From: a virus
Reading direction: 5' to 3' (one strand)
Length of the DNA stretch: 64,000 nt
IMG/VR virus record: IMGVR_UViG_3300028563_000022
Coordinates: 1-64,000 of that record
Under the pieces are notes generated by a model. That model ran no database searches. It saw only the letters and a program-made list of their open reading frames with translations, and was not told the DNA's origin. The translations under genes were made by a program, and so were the position numbers. Below, piece by piece: positions 57,485 to 64,000 of this stretch (position 1 is its first letter; each line of letters starts with the position of its first letter).

Positions 57485-59092
57485 TCAAATGCCCAATTTC
57501 GAGTCCAGAATCTTTCCGATGTCATGGGCCTTCCCAGCCGCGCAACTCAGGATCGTGGCGTCCAGCGACTCCGCGACCACCAACACATGGATGTAGACAC
57601 CATGCGCCTGGCCAATCCTGTGGCAACGGTCCACGGCCTGCTCATTCTCACCCGGCACCCATGAACCCTCGGCCAACACCACGTTCGATGAGCTCGTCAA
57701 AGTCAGGCCAGTCCCGGCCGCCTGGAGATTGCCAACAAACACTTGGCAAGAGGCGTCATTCTGGAAAGCATCCACCGCGGCCTGGCGTTTCGTGTCGTTC
57801 AATCCACCAAGTACCATGACCGCGCCATAGGGTTTTAACCCCTCGGTCAAAAGCTGGATCACATCCCGGTGCCAGCCGAAGACCACGACTTTCTTGGCAC
57901 CGTCTTTAAGCAGCCCCTTGACGTACTCGATGACCAACGGGGCCTTGGCGATGCCCATTTCTCGCCGGACTTCGGCCAGGGGTGAACCCGCCGGCACGCC
58001 GCTGTTCAGAATCTCCCGGGCGCTAAAGGGTTTTTCCTTGTCCAGTACCTTCTTGGTCTGAGCATCAGCGTCGAAAACTACCATTTTATGGAGCTTCGCC
58101 GGGAGCTGTTTCAAAACATCTGCCTTGCTCCTGCGGACCATGAACCCGGCGCGCAACCGCAACCCGAGCTCAGTTTCATTCCGACTACCTTTTACCCGGT
58201 AGTCATATTGGTCCCACATGAAATAGCTGAATCTGTCCGCGAACTCCTCGAAGCCCCGGCAGTCGGCGATCAGGTGAGGTGCGCACGCCCGCAGAATGGG
58301 CCACAGCTCGGCCGCCCGGTTTGGTGCTGGGGTGCCACTCAGAAAAAGGATTTGGCCCGCGGCGTTGACCAGTGGCTCGACGTACCGGGTGCCAAGGATT
58401 TTCTTGGACCGCTTGGACTTGGGCTCCTTCAGTGCATGGGCCTCGTCAAAGATCATCAGGTCATAAGGACCAAAGGCCCGCAATTTCTCCGCGTGCTTGA
58501 CCGCAGCCTCGTAAGACACCACGGTCCAGGTCGGATTCGTTTCACTTCGGAGTAATTTATTCTTCAAAGACCGAAAGATTGCTGTGTAGGGGTTGTTGAT
58601 CCCCCAAAGGGCCACTTCCCTGGTCCAGTTGATCCGCAAGTGAGCGGGGCATACGACCAGGACATTCCTGTCCTTCTTGACGTTGGCCACTCCTATCGCC
58701 TGGGCTGTTTTCCCCAGGCCCGGCTCGTCGGCAATGTAGGCAACTTTCAGGCTATGCGCATACTCGACCCCGGCCCGCTGGTATGGGTAAAGTTCCATCC
58801 CTTCGGGCAGGGGTACTTTGAAGTTTGAGGTCTCTGCGTAGGACATTTCCAATCGCTGCCGAAAGGCAGCAAGCTCGGGCAATCGAGGTGCCAAGCGGTA
58901 AGCGATGGCCTGGTCACTGGTGGCGTACTCGTGATGCAACGGGCTCATCTTGTACCCGGCGGACTTGGCGATGCCCCGATCCACAAACGCCCCGCGCCAG
59001 ACATACAGGCCCGTGCGGAAGCCATCCGAGGCTTTCGGATAGAACGTCACCTGTTCGGTACGGTCGGAGACTATGGCTTGATCGGTGCTCAT
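57485..59092 (-). CDS. SNF2-family helicase
   Basis: A 535-aa superfamily 2 ATPase of the SNF2 type: motif I ADEPGLGKTAQAIG, motif II DEAHAL, motif III LSGTPAPN, then the C-terminal helicase lobe with LQAAGTGLTLTSSSNVV and motif VI QAVDRCHRIGQ. Such phage proteins remodel protein-DNA complexes during replication or late transcription. It runs opposite to the replication operon; its 3' end borders the fourth iteron copy. Confidence 0.9.
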   Translation of the reverse strand: MSTDQAIVSDRTEQVTFYPKASDGFRTGLYVWRGAFVDRGIAKSAGYKMSPLHHEYATSDQAIAYRLAPRLPELAAFRQRLEMSYAETSNFKVPLPEGMELYPYQRAGVEYAHSLKVAYIADEPGLGKTAQAIGVANVKKDRNVLVVCPAHLRINWTREVALWGINNPYTAIFRSLKNKLLRSETNPTWTVVSYEAAVKHAEKLRAFGPYDLMIFDEAHALKEPKSKRSKKILGTRYVEPLVNAAGQILFLSGTPAPNRAAELWPILRACAPHLIADCRGFEEFADRFSYFMWDQYDYRVKGSRNETELGLRLRAGFMVRRSKADVLKQLPAKLHKMVVFDADAQTKKVLDKEKPFSAREILNSGVPAGSPLAEVRREMGIAKAPLVIEYVKGLLKDGAKKVVVFGWHRDVIQLLTEGLKPYGAVMVLGGLNDTKRQAAVDAFQNDASCQVFVGNLQAAGTGLTLTSSSNVVLAEGSWVPGENEQAVDRCHRIGQAHGVYIHVLVVAESLDATILSCAAGKAHDIGKILDSKLGI

Positions 59093-59141
59093 GATGATCC
59101 CCTTGGCCCTCCTTTAATTTTGATCCTGACCATCCGGGAAT

Positions 59142-59354
59142 TTACTCACTTTGCTGCTTAATTTCAGCCAGTAACTCCGTCGCGTATCCACCAAAGTGCC
59201 AGAAATCATGCTCACGGTCATAAAAATCAGTAGTACCCCAATACTCCACAACACCATTTTGTTTTACCCTGACACGACGATCACCTTTTCCGTGTCCTAA
59301 GTGCTTGCGGATACGAGTGGCGTCAGCACGGCTAACTGCGGAAGTATTTCCCAT
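59142..59354 (-). CDS. Small hypothetical protein
   Basis: A 70-aa basic protein with a helix (ADATRIRKHLG) followed by a beta-rich half (RRVRVKQNGVVEYWG). ATG 59354 follows GGGGGATT. Its leader carries the hairpin-plus-CAGGATTG element seen before several genes of this cluster. Function unknown. Confidence 0.5.
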   Translation of the reverse strand: MGNTSAVSRADATRIRKHLGHGKGDRRVRVKQNGVVEYWGTTDFYDREHDFWHFGGYATELLAEIKQQSE

Positions 59355-59423
59355 GGCAATCCCCCATTTGTTTTCAATCCTGTTTTCAAACGAAAAACCT
59401 TTCGACACAATCACTGTGTAGGG

Positions 59424-59705
59424 CTATTCCACTATCTCGAACATAGGCGCTGTGACCATGCAAGCCGTTCGGCCCGTTCTTTGATTCACGATTCGCACAC
59501 TCGAAACGTGTGGCACTCCATTTTTGGAGTCCGCCAGGTGGGCATTCGTGCCACCTGTTAAAAATGACAGGTTCATGGATATCCGAAACGCTTCGGCGTT
59601 TTTCTCAGTTGGGCGCCCATGGGATTTGATATCCCATGAACAGGATTGCAAGCCCGTTTGTGTCTTGTACTCGACCCGGTACTTAGGCAGGTAGGTATTT
59701 CCCAT
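59424..59705 (-). CDS. Small hypothetical protein
   Basis: A 93-aa protein (MGNTYLPKYRVEYKTQTG...). The ATG at 59705 has GGGAGA at good spacing; ATGs at 59711 and further up are possible. Beta-rich, with no known domain. The shared leader element lies at 59728-59741. Confidence 0.5.
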   Translation of the reverse strand: MGNTYLPKYRVEYKTQTGLQSCSWDIKSHGRPTEKNAEAFRISMNLSFLTGGTNAHLADSKNGVPHVSSVRIVNQRTGRTACMVTAPMFEIVE

Positions 59706-59780
59706 GTTCATTCTCCCTTTACAAGTGTGTTTCCAATCCCGTGCCCGGTCACGAGCCGACACTCGCGGCCGGTCAAGCGG

Positions 59781-60092
59781 TCAAGAAACGTGCTTTTTGT
59801 CATGTGTGGTCATCCAGTCCTGACACTGGCCAATCCACCATTTCCAGGGGTTGTTTTTCACGAGCACCACGGTGTCCATTGCCGGGTGTTCCCGGACCAC
59901 GTACCAGCATACCGTTTGCCCGTTTGCGCGGATGTGATCCACGCCTTGGCCGCTGAGTAAGGCACTCAGAACATGGAATGCTTGTTTCTGGTGGCCAAGT
60001 TGAATGGTTTTCATGATGTACCGCGCGGCCTGAATCCGTTCCTTGCTCACGGTAAAAATGTTCGTGAGCTCCTTTTCTGAAGGGACTCGCAT
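59781..60092 (-). CDS. Small hypothetical protein
   Basis: A 103-aa protein, helical in the first half and aromatic-rich later (WYVVREHP, NPWKWWIGQCQDW). AGGAG precedes the start. No family recognised. Confidence 0.5.
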   Translation of the reverse strand: MRVPSEKELTNIFTVSKERIQAARYIMKTIQLGHQKQAFHVLSALLSGQGVDHIRANGQTVCWYVVREHPAMDTVVLVKNNPWKWWIGQCQDWMTTHDKKHVS

Positions 60093-60152
60093 AGATTGCT
60101 CCTGTTTCGTTTTGCTTTTGAAAATCCTTGTTAAATGGTTGCTGCGTAGGGT

Positions 60153-60263
60153 TTAACCATACTTTCGGAGGGCGAGCCTGATGCCTTCGGCAAGCCGTAG
60201 ACAATAAACGTAATGATTACGGTATGTTATGCGGTATCCTGGGCCGATGTGTTTGACCCCCAT
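60153..60263 (-). CDS. 36-aa basic peptide gene
   Basis: A short gene with AGAGGAG before its ATG; the product is basic and aromatic (GVKHIGPGYRITYRNHYVYC...). Its promoter-proximal part and first 20 or so codons were duplicated upstream as part of a 95-bp tandem repeat, giving a truncated copy at 60287-60358 that ends after 23 codons. Confidence 0.45.
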   Translation of the reverse strand: MGVKHIGPGYRITYRNHYVYCLRLAEGIRLALRKYG

Positions 60264-60389
60264 GGTGTTTTGCTCCTCTTTTCGGGTTAAACAAGACAAT
60301 AAACGTAATGATTACGGTATGTTATGCGGTATCCTGGGCCGATGTGTTTGACCCCCATGGTGTTTTGCTCCTCTTTTCGGGTTAAACAA
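60200..60389. repeat. Perfect 95-bp tandem duplication
   Basis: Two identical 95-bp copies, 60200-60294 and 60295-60389. Each includes an operator-like motif (60286-60297 and 60381-60392), a ribosome-binding site, an ATG and the first 23 codons of a small gene. Sequence identity implies a very recent event. The duplication doubles the operator and creates a truncated peptide frame. Confidence 0.9.
60286..60297 (-). promoter_or_regulatory. Dispersed operator-like motif, site 11
   Basis: GTCTTGTTTAAC read leftward, inside the duplicated region, 23 nt before the start of the 36-aa gene. Confidence 0.55.
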
Positions 60390-60392
60390 GAC
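60381..60392 (-). promoter_or_regulatory. Dispersed operator-like motif, site 12
   Basis: GTCTTGTTTAAC read leftward, second copy created by the 95-bp duplication; its first base touches the stop codon of the gene ending at 60392. Confidence 0.55.
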
Positions 60393-60787
60393 TATTCAAG
60401 GTACAAAATACCGTCGTCGCCAACGGTTAGATTCAACTCGCCATAACTCTTGGCCAAGTCCGATAGCTTGTGCGCGCCATAAGTCCCGTACACGTCAGGA
60501 TTATCCCAAAAACCGGCGCCGTGGCCATTGCGGGTTAACCAAAAGTCATGCCCGGCTTGCTCCATTTTATCTTCGCCAAGAAACGCCGCGACGGAGTGGC
60601 CAAGTATTTGCCGGTTGAGAAATCCGAGACAATCCCGCCTGGCCAGGTCTAGCGCGTCTGGGTGAAGGTCTTCAGGGGCGTAGTTTTCATCTATCGGGTT
60701 CCCGCCGTCTGGCGTGCTTTCGTCGTTTGAGCTCCAAAGCGCCGCGGTCAAGTATGCGTTTAGAAATTCGGTGTTTTCCTGTTCCAT
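60392..60787 (-). CDS. Conserved phage protein of unknown function
   Basis: A 131-aa acidic protein with HDFWLTRNGHGAGFWDNP, a motif I recognise from hypothetical proteins in many phages and plasmids. Position in an accessory cluster with ArdA suggests a host take-over or anti-defence role, but none is known. Confidence 0.6.
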   Translation of the reverse strand: MEQENTEFLNAYLTAALWSSNDESTPDGGNPIDENYAPEDLHPDALDLARRDCLGFLNRQILGHSVAAFLGEDKMEQAGHDFWLTRNGHGAGFWDNPDVYGTYGAHKLSDLAKSYGELNLTVGDDGILYLE

Positions 60788-60791
60788 GGTG

Positions 60792-61037
60792 TTAGGTCCT
60801 CGGATTGAAGTAATTAGGCCGGTTCAAAAATTCATGTTTATCCGTCGCGGCGTCGTAGTCCTTGGCGCCTTGAATATAACCGGCGGAAAACTCTTTTAAT
60901 GGTGTTTTGCGCCACTCGCCCGGACGCATTTTATAGAAAACAAGCCGGGCGGACTCCCCGTCAATTATCTTGCCAAAAGCAGCGTCCATTGACCCCTCGC
61001 GCTTTCCAAGGTGAAAGTGGTAGCTTTCGGTGTTCAT
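60792..61037 (-). CDS. Small hypothetical protein
   Basis: An 81-aa protein (MNTESYHFHLGKREG...) with a helix-rich middle and aromatic C-terminus. ATG 61037 is preferred because it fits the spacing from the previous stop. Function unknown. Confidence 0.5.
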   Translation of the reverse strand: MNTESYHFHLGKREGSMDAAFGKIIDGESARLVFYKMRPGEWRKTPLKEFSAGYIQGAKDYDAATDKHEFLNRPNYFNPRT

Positions 61038-61041
61038 GATG

Positions 61042-61296
61042 TTACCGCTCCTCACGGGTTAGGCCGATGTAAAGCCCTCCGCGGTGCCAGGTAAGAACAT
61101 ATCGGGCGCCGTGTTTCCATGTGGTGAAAAACAAGCGGTCTCCTTCACCCCATGGCGCGGCGTACTCCGGCACCTCTTCCCCTGTTTCCCATTGTTTCAG
61201 GTATTCCACGGCCGCCATCTCGCCCTTGCTTTCGAGTATTTCAAGGGGTTCAAGCGCGTCTTCCCCTTGGGCAAGCACAATACTAGAGTATTGCAT
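61042..61296 (-). CDS. Small hypothetical protein
   Basis: An 84-aa protein: acidic helix at the start (EPLEILESKGEMAAVEYLKQWE), then a beta hairpin pattern (RLFFTTWKHGARYVLTWHRGGLYIGL). AAAGGAG precedes the start. Function unknown. Confidence 0.5.
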   Translation of the reverse strand: MQYSSIVLAQGEDALEPLEILESKGEMAAVEYLKQWETGEEVPEYAAPWGEGDRLFFTTWKHGARYVLTWHRGGLYIGLTREER

Positions 61297-61387
61297 GTTA
61301 AACGCTCCTTTCCTGTTAAACGTGTTTCCAATCCTGTTTCTTGCCAGGCAAGTACATATGGCCCGGCAAGTGTAGCAGGCTTAGAAA

Positions 61388-62017
61388 CTAGCCGATCAAA
61401 TGGTGAATCGGGTTACCGTAGCAGTCGAAACGGTATTCGTTGGCGTCGCAAGACTCCTTTACCGCTTCGTCTGTAAACTGGTATTCATAATCCTCGCGGC
61501 CGTTTCTCAGCGCCTTTTCTGCAATGTCCTTTACATAGTCTTCAATATATTCTTCAACCTTATGTAAAAGTGCTTCAAAGCCTGTAAGCTTTTCGGGCGC
61601 ATAATGCGGGTTATAGGGGAAAGGATCGTTGTAATCTGTTTCGAGTTCCACTTTTAGCCCGTAGTCTTGCCCATACCGTTGCGAGCGGATACCAACGGAA
61701 AGCGTCATAAGCCCATGGTCAATCCAGGCGAGCAAGCAACGGGCTTGCCGGTCTGTAAGAGCGGAGACTATGGCCTTGCATACAAGGGCTTTTTCTTCCT
61801 TTACTTCCCCGTCAAACGCAATTGACCATGCCCGGTCAATATCCCATGTTAGGGACTTGGCGTTAATCTCAAGCCCGTAGTATTCTAAATCGTTTTCGAT
61901 TGTGTCTGAAACGGTCTCGATAACAAAGTCATCATTAACCCAGTAACGCACTTTGTCTTTTGCTTCGTCGTTTAACTCGGAAAACTCAAACGCTTGAATA
62001 TTTGCTAATGTTGGCAT
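61388..62017 (-). CDS. Acidic phage/plasmid protein, unknown function
   Basis: A 209-aa acidic protein starting MPTLANIQAFEFSELNDEAKDKVRYW, a start I have seen in accessory proteins of phages and plasmids. Strongly negative charge could point to a DNA-mimic or inhibitor protein, like its ArdA neighbour, but this is speculation. AAAGGAGC precedes the ATG. Confidence 0.5.
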   Translation of the reverse strand: MPTLANIQAFEFSELNDEAKDKVRYWVNDDFVIETVSDTIENDLEYYGLEINAKSLTWDIDRAWSIAFDGEVKEEKALVCKAIVSALTDRQARCLLAWIDHGLMTLSVGIRSQRYGQDYGLKVELETDYNDPFPYNPHYAPEKLTGFEALLHKVEEYIEDYVKDIAEKALRNGREDYEYQFTDEAVKESCDANEYRFDCYGNPIHHLIG

Positions 62018-62100
62018 GTTGATTGCTCCTTTCTTTACTGTTTATGTTTTAACCCTGTTCGATGCCCGGACCTTTGTTTCAAGTTCGGGCAATCTGTAGG

Positions 62101-62112
62101 GTTAAACCAGAT
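62101..62112 (-). promoter_or_regulatory. Dispersed operator-like motif, site 13
   Basis: ATCTGGTTTAAC read leftward, a variant directly after the ArdA stop codon. Confidence 0.45.
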
Positions 62113-62786
62113 TAAACGTACCGATTGAAAACCGCGACATTTCCATTTTCCAAACGCTCGCTCGAATAATCGTTTATGAACAGGTCCCGAGAAAACTTTT
62201 CATAATCAAAATAGTATTGCAGGTTTTCAGGTACACTTGACAACATGCCAGTGTCGTCAACAAGTGAGTAGGTGAAATCGAGCTCGCTGTCATACTCGCC
62301 TTGAAATGCTTCCTCAAAATTGTTTATTGCATCGTCCAAGTCTCCCCGATCCGAAAGGAAAGCAAGAAACGCTTCCGCGTTTTCGCCGTGCTCGGTTATG
62401 GCGGCCGCGAGTTTTACCACTTCAGGGATGCCCGAATATTCCTGAAGACGGTAGGAACCGAATCCCTCGAAATCGTGAATTGCAAACTCTTCCGCGCTTC
62501 CGTAGGGCTCGGAACAGGTAACGCTCGCGCTTTCCTCACAATCCGGGCAGACTGCCGGTTGATCCGTGCCGTTGGCTGTCTGGGTGAAAGTGGTCCCGCA
62601 ATCCTCACAAGTACAATCCCGGCGGATTACGTTTGGAAACTTCGACCCTTTGAGCATAAGGTTTATTTCTTTGTAAACGTCGTCTTCGTCCTTTCCATCC
62701 AGGTCGATCCAGGTGCCATGCAGACGGCCGTTGTTGTAGTCTGCCAGACTGGATACATATATGCGGGGTTCAAGTGCGTTTCCCAT
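62112..62786 (-). CDS. ardA: ArdA-type antirestriction protein with zinc insert
   Basis: A 224-aa protein. PRIYVSSLADYNNGRLHGTWIDL (8-29) and AIHDFEGFG with a long acidic C-terminal half (FEEAFQGEYDSELDF, DYEKFSRDLF) match ArdA, a B-DNA mimic that blocks type I restriction-modification enzymes. Standard ArdA is about 165 aa; here a block at about 55-95 adds CTCEDC and CPDC pairs (Cys 60, 63, 80, 83), a zinc ribbon. ATG 62786 starts the conserved region; the frame extends to 62876. Confidence 0.82.
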   Translation of the reverse strand: MGNALEPRIYVSSLADYNNGRLHGTWIDLDGKDEDDVYKEINLMLKGSKFPNVIRRDCTCEDCGTTFTQTANGTDQPAVCPDCEESASVTCSEPYGSAEEFAIHDFEGFGSYRLQEYSGIPEVVKLAAAITEHGENAEAFLAFLSDRGDLDDAINNFEEAFQGEYDSELDFTYSLVDDTGMLSSVPENLQYYFDYEKFSRDLFINDYSSERLENGNVAVFNRYV

Positions 62787-62830
62787 TTTATCTGCTCCTC
62801 GTGTTAAGTGTTTATGTTCCTGTCCTGTTT

Positions 62831-62856
62831 CAAGCCGGGCGTTTGTTCCCGGCTTG
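62831..62856 (-). promoter_or_regulatory. Leader hairpin upstream of ardA
   Basis: CAAGCCGGG / CCCGGCTTG, a perfect 9-bp stem with 8-nt loop, followed in the leftward sense by GAAACAGGACAGGAACA and the ardA ribosome-binding site. Similar hairpin plus CAGGATTG-type leaders precede the genes starting at 59354, 59705, 61296 and 62017. Confidence 0.55.
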
Positions 62857-62872
62857 CGTAGCAGGGCAAGAC

Positions 62873-63139
62873 TCATACGGGGAAATTTACCATTGCTTGT
62901 TCTTTGTCTATTGTTATGTGGTATTGTATGTGCTTGTTACTAACTTCTGTTCCTATAACCCTTCTCCATTTCCCATGAACGAGCACAAGGTATACTGTCT
63001 TGAATGTACTTTGACGCGGGGTTATGTGTAACAGGCGCTTTTCTGGGAGTGCCTTTATCTTGGCCTCGACCATTTCTGTTAGTTTCGGTTTCGGTGGAAA
63101 TGAATCATCAAAGTATCCAAAGTGTACGTATGCTTCCAT
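62873..63139 (-). CDS. Small hypothetical protein
   Basis: An 88-aa protein with mixed alpha/beta pattern (FKTVYLVLVHGKWRRVIGTEV). GGAG precedes the ATG. It lies in the AT-rich accessory cluster; function unknown. Confidence 0.5.
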   Translation of the reverse strand: MEAYVHFGYFDDSFPPKPKLTEMVEAKIKALPEKRLLHITPRQSTFKTVYLVLVHGKWRRVIGTEVSNKHIQYHITIDKEQAMVNFPV

Positions 63140-63144
63140 GATAT

Positions 63145-63507
63145 TTACTCCTCTTCTCCATACACTTCATCTAGGTACTTCTCTTTTTTATACACTATAT
63201 CTAGGTACTCGTTGCACGCTTCAACCGTGCCGAAGACAGTCCAGTCGGTACAGTCAAGGTATCCGGGCGCGCTCATACGGCAACCATATCCCTCGGCAAT
63301 CTCCAGACTGTACATGCCAGAAGCGCCGCAAGAGAAGTAGTCATTTACAAGGGTAAAGTCGTCTTCGTCTGTCATGCGCTCCACTTCGTCAAAGGCCTTG
63401 TCAATGTCAGTCATGAACACGTCAAGCGGAGCGCATTCAACGCCGTTTGTTCCGTCTGCTATCAGCCACCATATCTTTTCGGTTATTTCTTTTTGCATGA
63501 ATGACAT
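63145..63507 (-). CDS. Small acidic hypothetical protein
   Basis: A 120-aa acidic protein (MSFMQKEITEKIWWLIADG...) with several Cys and Tyr. ATG 63507 has GGAG upstream; the frame is open further up. Its acidity and place beside ArdA are compatible with anti-defence, without direct evidence. Confidence 0.5.
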   Translation of the reverse strand: MSFMQKEITEKIWWLIADGTNGVECAPLDVFMTDIDKAFDEVERMTDEDDFTLVNDYFSCGASGMYSLEIAEGYGCRMSAPGYLDCTDWTVFGTVEACNEYLDIVYKKEKYLDEVYGEEE

Positions 63508-63532
63508 CTTGTTTGCTCCTTTCGTTTGTTCT

Positions 63533-63544
63533 GTTAAACAAGAC
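63533..63544 (-). promoter_or_regulatory. Dispersed operator-like motif, site 14
   Basis: GTCTTGTTTAAC read leftward, 4 nt after the stop of the zinc-ribbon gene and 26 nt before the next start. Confidence 0.55.
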
Positions 63545-63547
63545 AAT

Positions 63548-63754
63548 TTAATCGAAAGCCGTTGCGCATGTTTCGCAATACGTTTCACCCTGGCTTGTGC
63601 TGGTCATGTTCCAAGTCTGGTCAACCTTGCCACAACAAAGGCAGGTAGAGCGCATGACACTGGCACACTTACGGCAGAAACAAGCGCCGTCTTCCCTGGT
63701 GGCGCTCCGGTTGTCATCGATGCTCTTTCCGCAAGACTCGCAATTGGTTTTCAT
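63548..63754 (-). CDS. Small multi-zinc-ribbon protein
   Basis: A 68-aa protein with four CxxC pairs (CESC, CRKC, CLCC, CETC), enough for two zinc ribbons. Likely a small nucleic-acid or protein-binding adaptor. Function unknown. Confidence 0.6.
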   Translation of the reverse strand: MKTNCESCGKSIDDNRSATREDGACFCRKCASVMRSTCLCCGKVDQTWNMTSTSQGETYCETCATAFD

Positions 63755-63769
63755 GGTGTTTGCTCCTGC

Positions 63770-63895
63770 CTAGCGGATAAGAGCGATTACAAGACCGCCA
63801 ACCGCCAACCACGTCATACCCAAGACCGCCAGTAGACAAACTGCGGGCCCGGCGTATTCGTCCAGAAAAGCCAGTGTGTTTTTAATCGTGTTCAT
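63770..63895 (-). CDS. 41-aa membrane peptide
   Basis: A short gene with GGAG nine bases before ATG. After a polar start (MNTIKNTLAFLDEY) comes one long hydrophobic helix (VCLLAVLGMTWLAVGGLVIALI). It is the first gene after a strong leftward promoter. Function unknown. Confidence 0.55.
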   Translation of the reverse strand: MNTIKNTLAFLDEYAGPAVCLLAVLGMTWLAVGGLVIALIR

Positions 63896-63945
63896 GGTGT
63901 CGTCTCCTGCCTGGTGGCGTTTGTGTTTGTTGATCCGTTGGCTAA

Positions 63946-63974
63946 TATCTAAGCCTGATTTTTATGACCGTCAA
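63946..63974 (-). promoter_or_regulatory. Strong leftward sigma70 promoter
   Basis: Reading leftward: TTGACG (63974-63969), a 17-nt spacer, TAGATA (63951-63946). Start of transcription would fall about 45 nt before the first small gene, driving the accessory cluster with ardA, as expected for early anti-defence genes. Confidence 0.7.
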
Positions 63975-64000
63975 GGGTTTTTCTTGTCTCACCATACAAA

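Noticed and set aside
1-64000. tRNA genes
   Set aside because: I saw no convincing cloverleaf with TTC-arm and anticodon features by eye; a dedicated search would be needed to exclude them.

Overview
This window looks like most or all of a temperate, tailed (siphovirus-type) double-stranded DNA phage or prophage of a Gram-negative bacterium. HK97-type capsid and packaging genes, a long tape-measure gene, a tyrosine integrase with a putative attP and a divergent repressor/Cro-like switch all point that way; two signal-peptide lipoproteins suggest a Gram-negative host, which I cannot name. By eye the DNA is GC-rich, with AT-rich patches in the tail-tip genes (about 25.9-26.5 and 28.8-29.5 kb) and in the last 4 kb. 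I saw no tRNA gene.
Layout. 0.4-31.5 kb, rightward: lysis genes (GH19 endolysin, holin, small membrane and lipoproteins), an HNH endonuclease with small and large terminase, portal, ClpP-like prohead protease, capsid, connectors, tail tube, tail chaperones made by -1 frameshifting, a reversed lipoprotein moron, a 1961-aa tape measure, tail-tip and beta-helix proteins, and a metallophosphoesterase. 31.5-50.6 kb, leftward: attP, integrase and excisionase-like gene, a cassette of coiled-coil paralogues, an RdgC-like protein, nucleotide enzymes (dNMP kinase, ThyX), a radical SAM protein, a family A DNA polymerase split by an intein, a cytosine methyltransferase, an HU-like protein, a DUF2815 ssDNA-binding protein and a DUF2800 nuclease-like protein.
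50.6-52.4 kb holds the most striking locus: 18 units of an exact 36-bp array (9-nt edge, 9-nt spacer, 9-nt loop, 9-nt spacer), a 285-aa protein related to the C-terminal part of IS110 transposases, then six more units. This matches TIGR-Tas, a recently described RNA-guided family with 36-nt two-spacer guides; the protein would be a nuclease-less (TasA-type) member. The two spacers of the last unit of the main array, joined end to end, match exactly an 18-bp hairpin sequence elsewhere in this genome (38742-38759).
52.5-57.2 kb: a large repressor-like gene diverges from a small Cro-like gene, followed by primase-helicase and RusA resolvase genes with iteron-like repeats between them. 57.5-63.9 kb, leftward: an SNF2 helicase and small accessory genes including an ArdA-type antirestriction protein, apparently driven by a strong promoter at 63.95-63.97 kb.
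A dispersed motif, GTCTTGTTTAAC, sits just after stop codons at more than a dozen gene junctions, always pointing in the direction of transcription, like the stoperators of mycobacteriophage L5. It also lies inside the likely tas promoter, and a variant overlaps the repressor gene's own -35 box, so the lysogenic repressor may silence the whole genome and the TIGR-Tas locus together.
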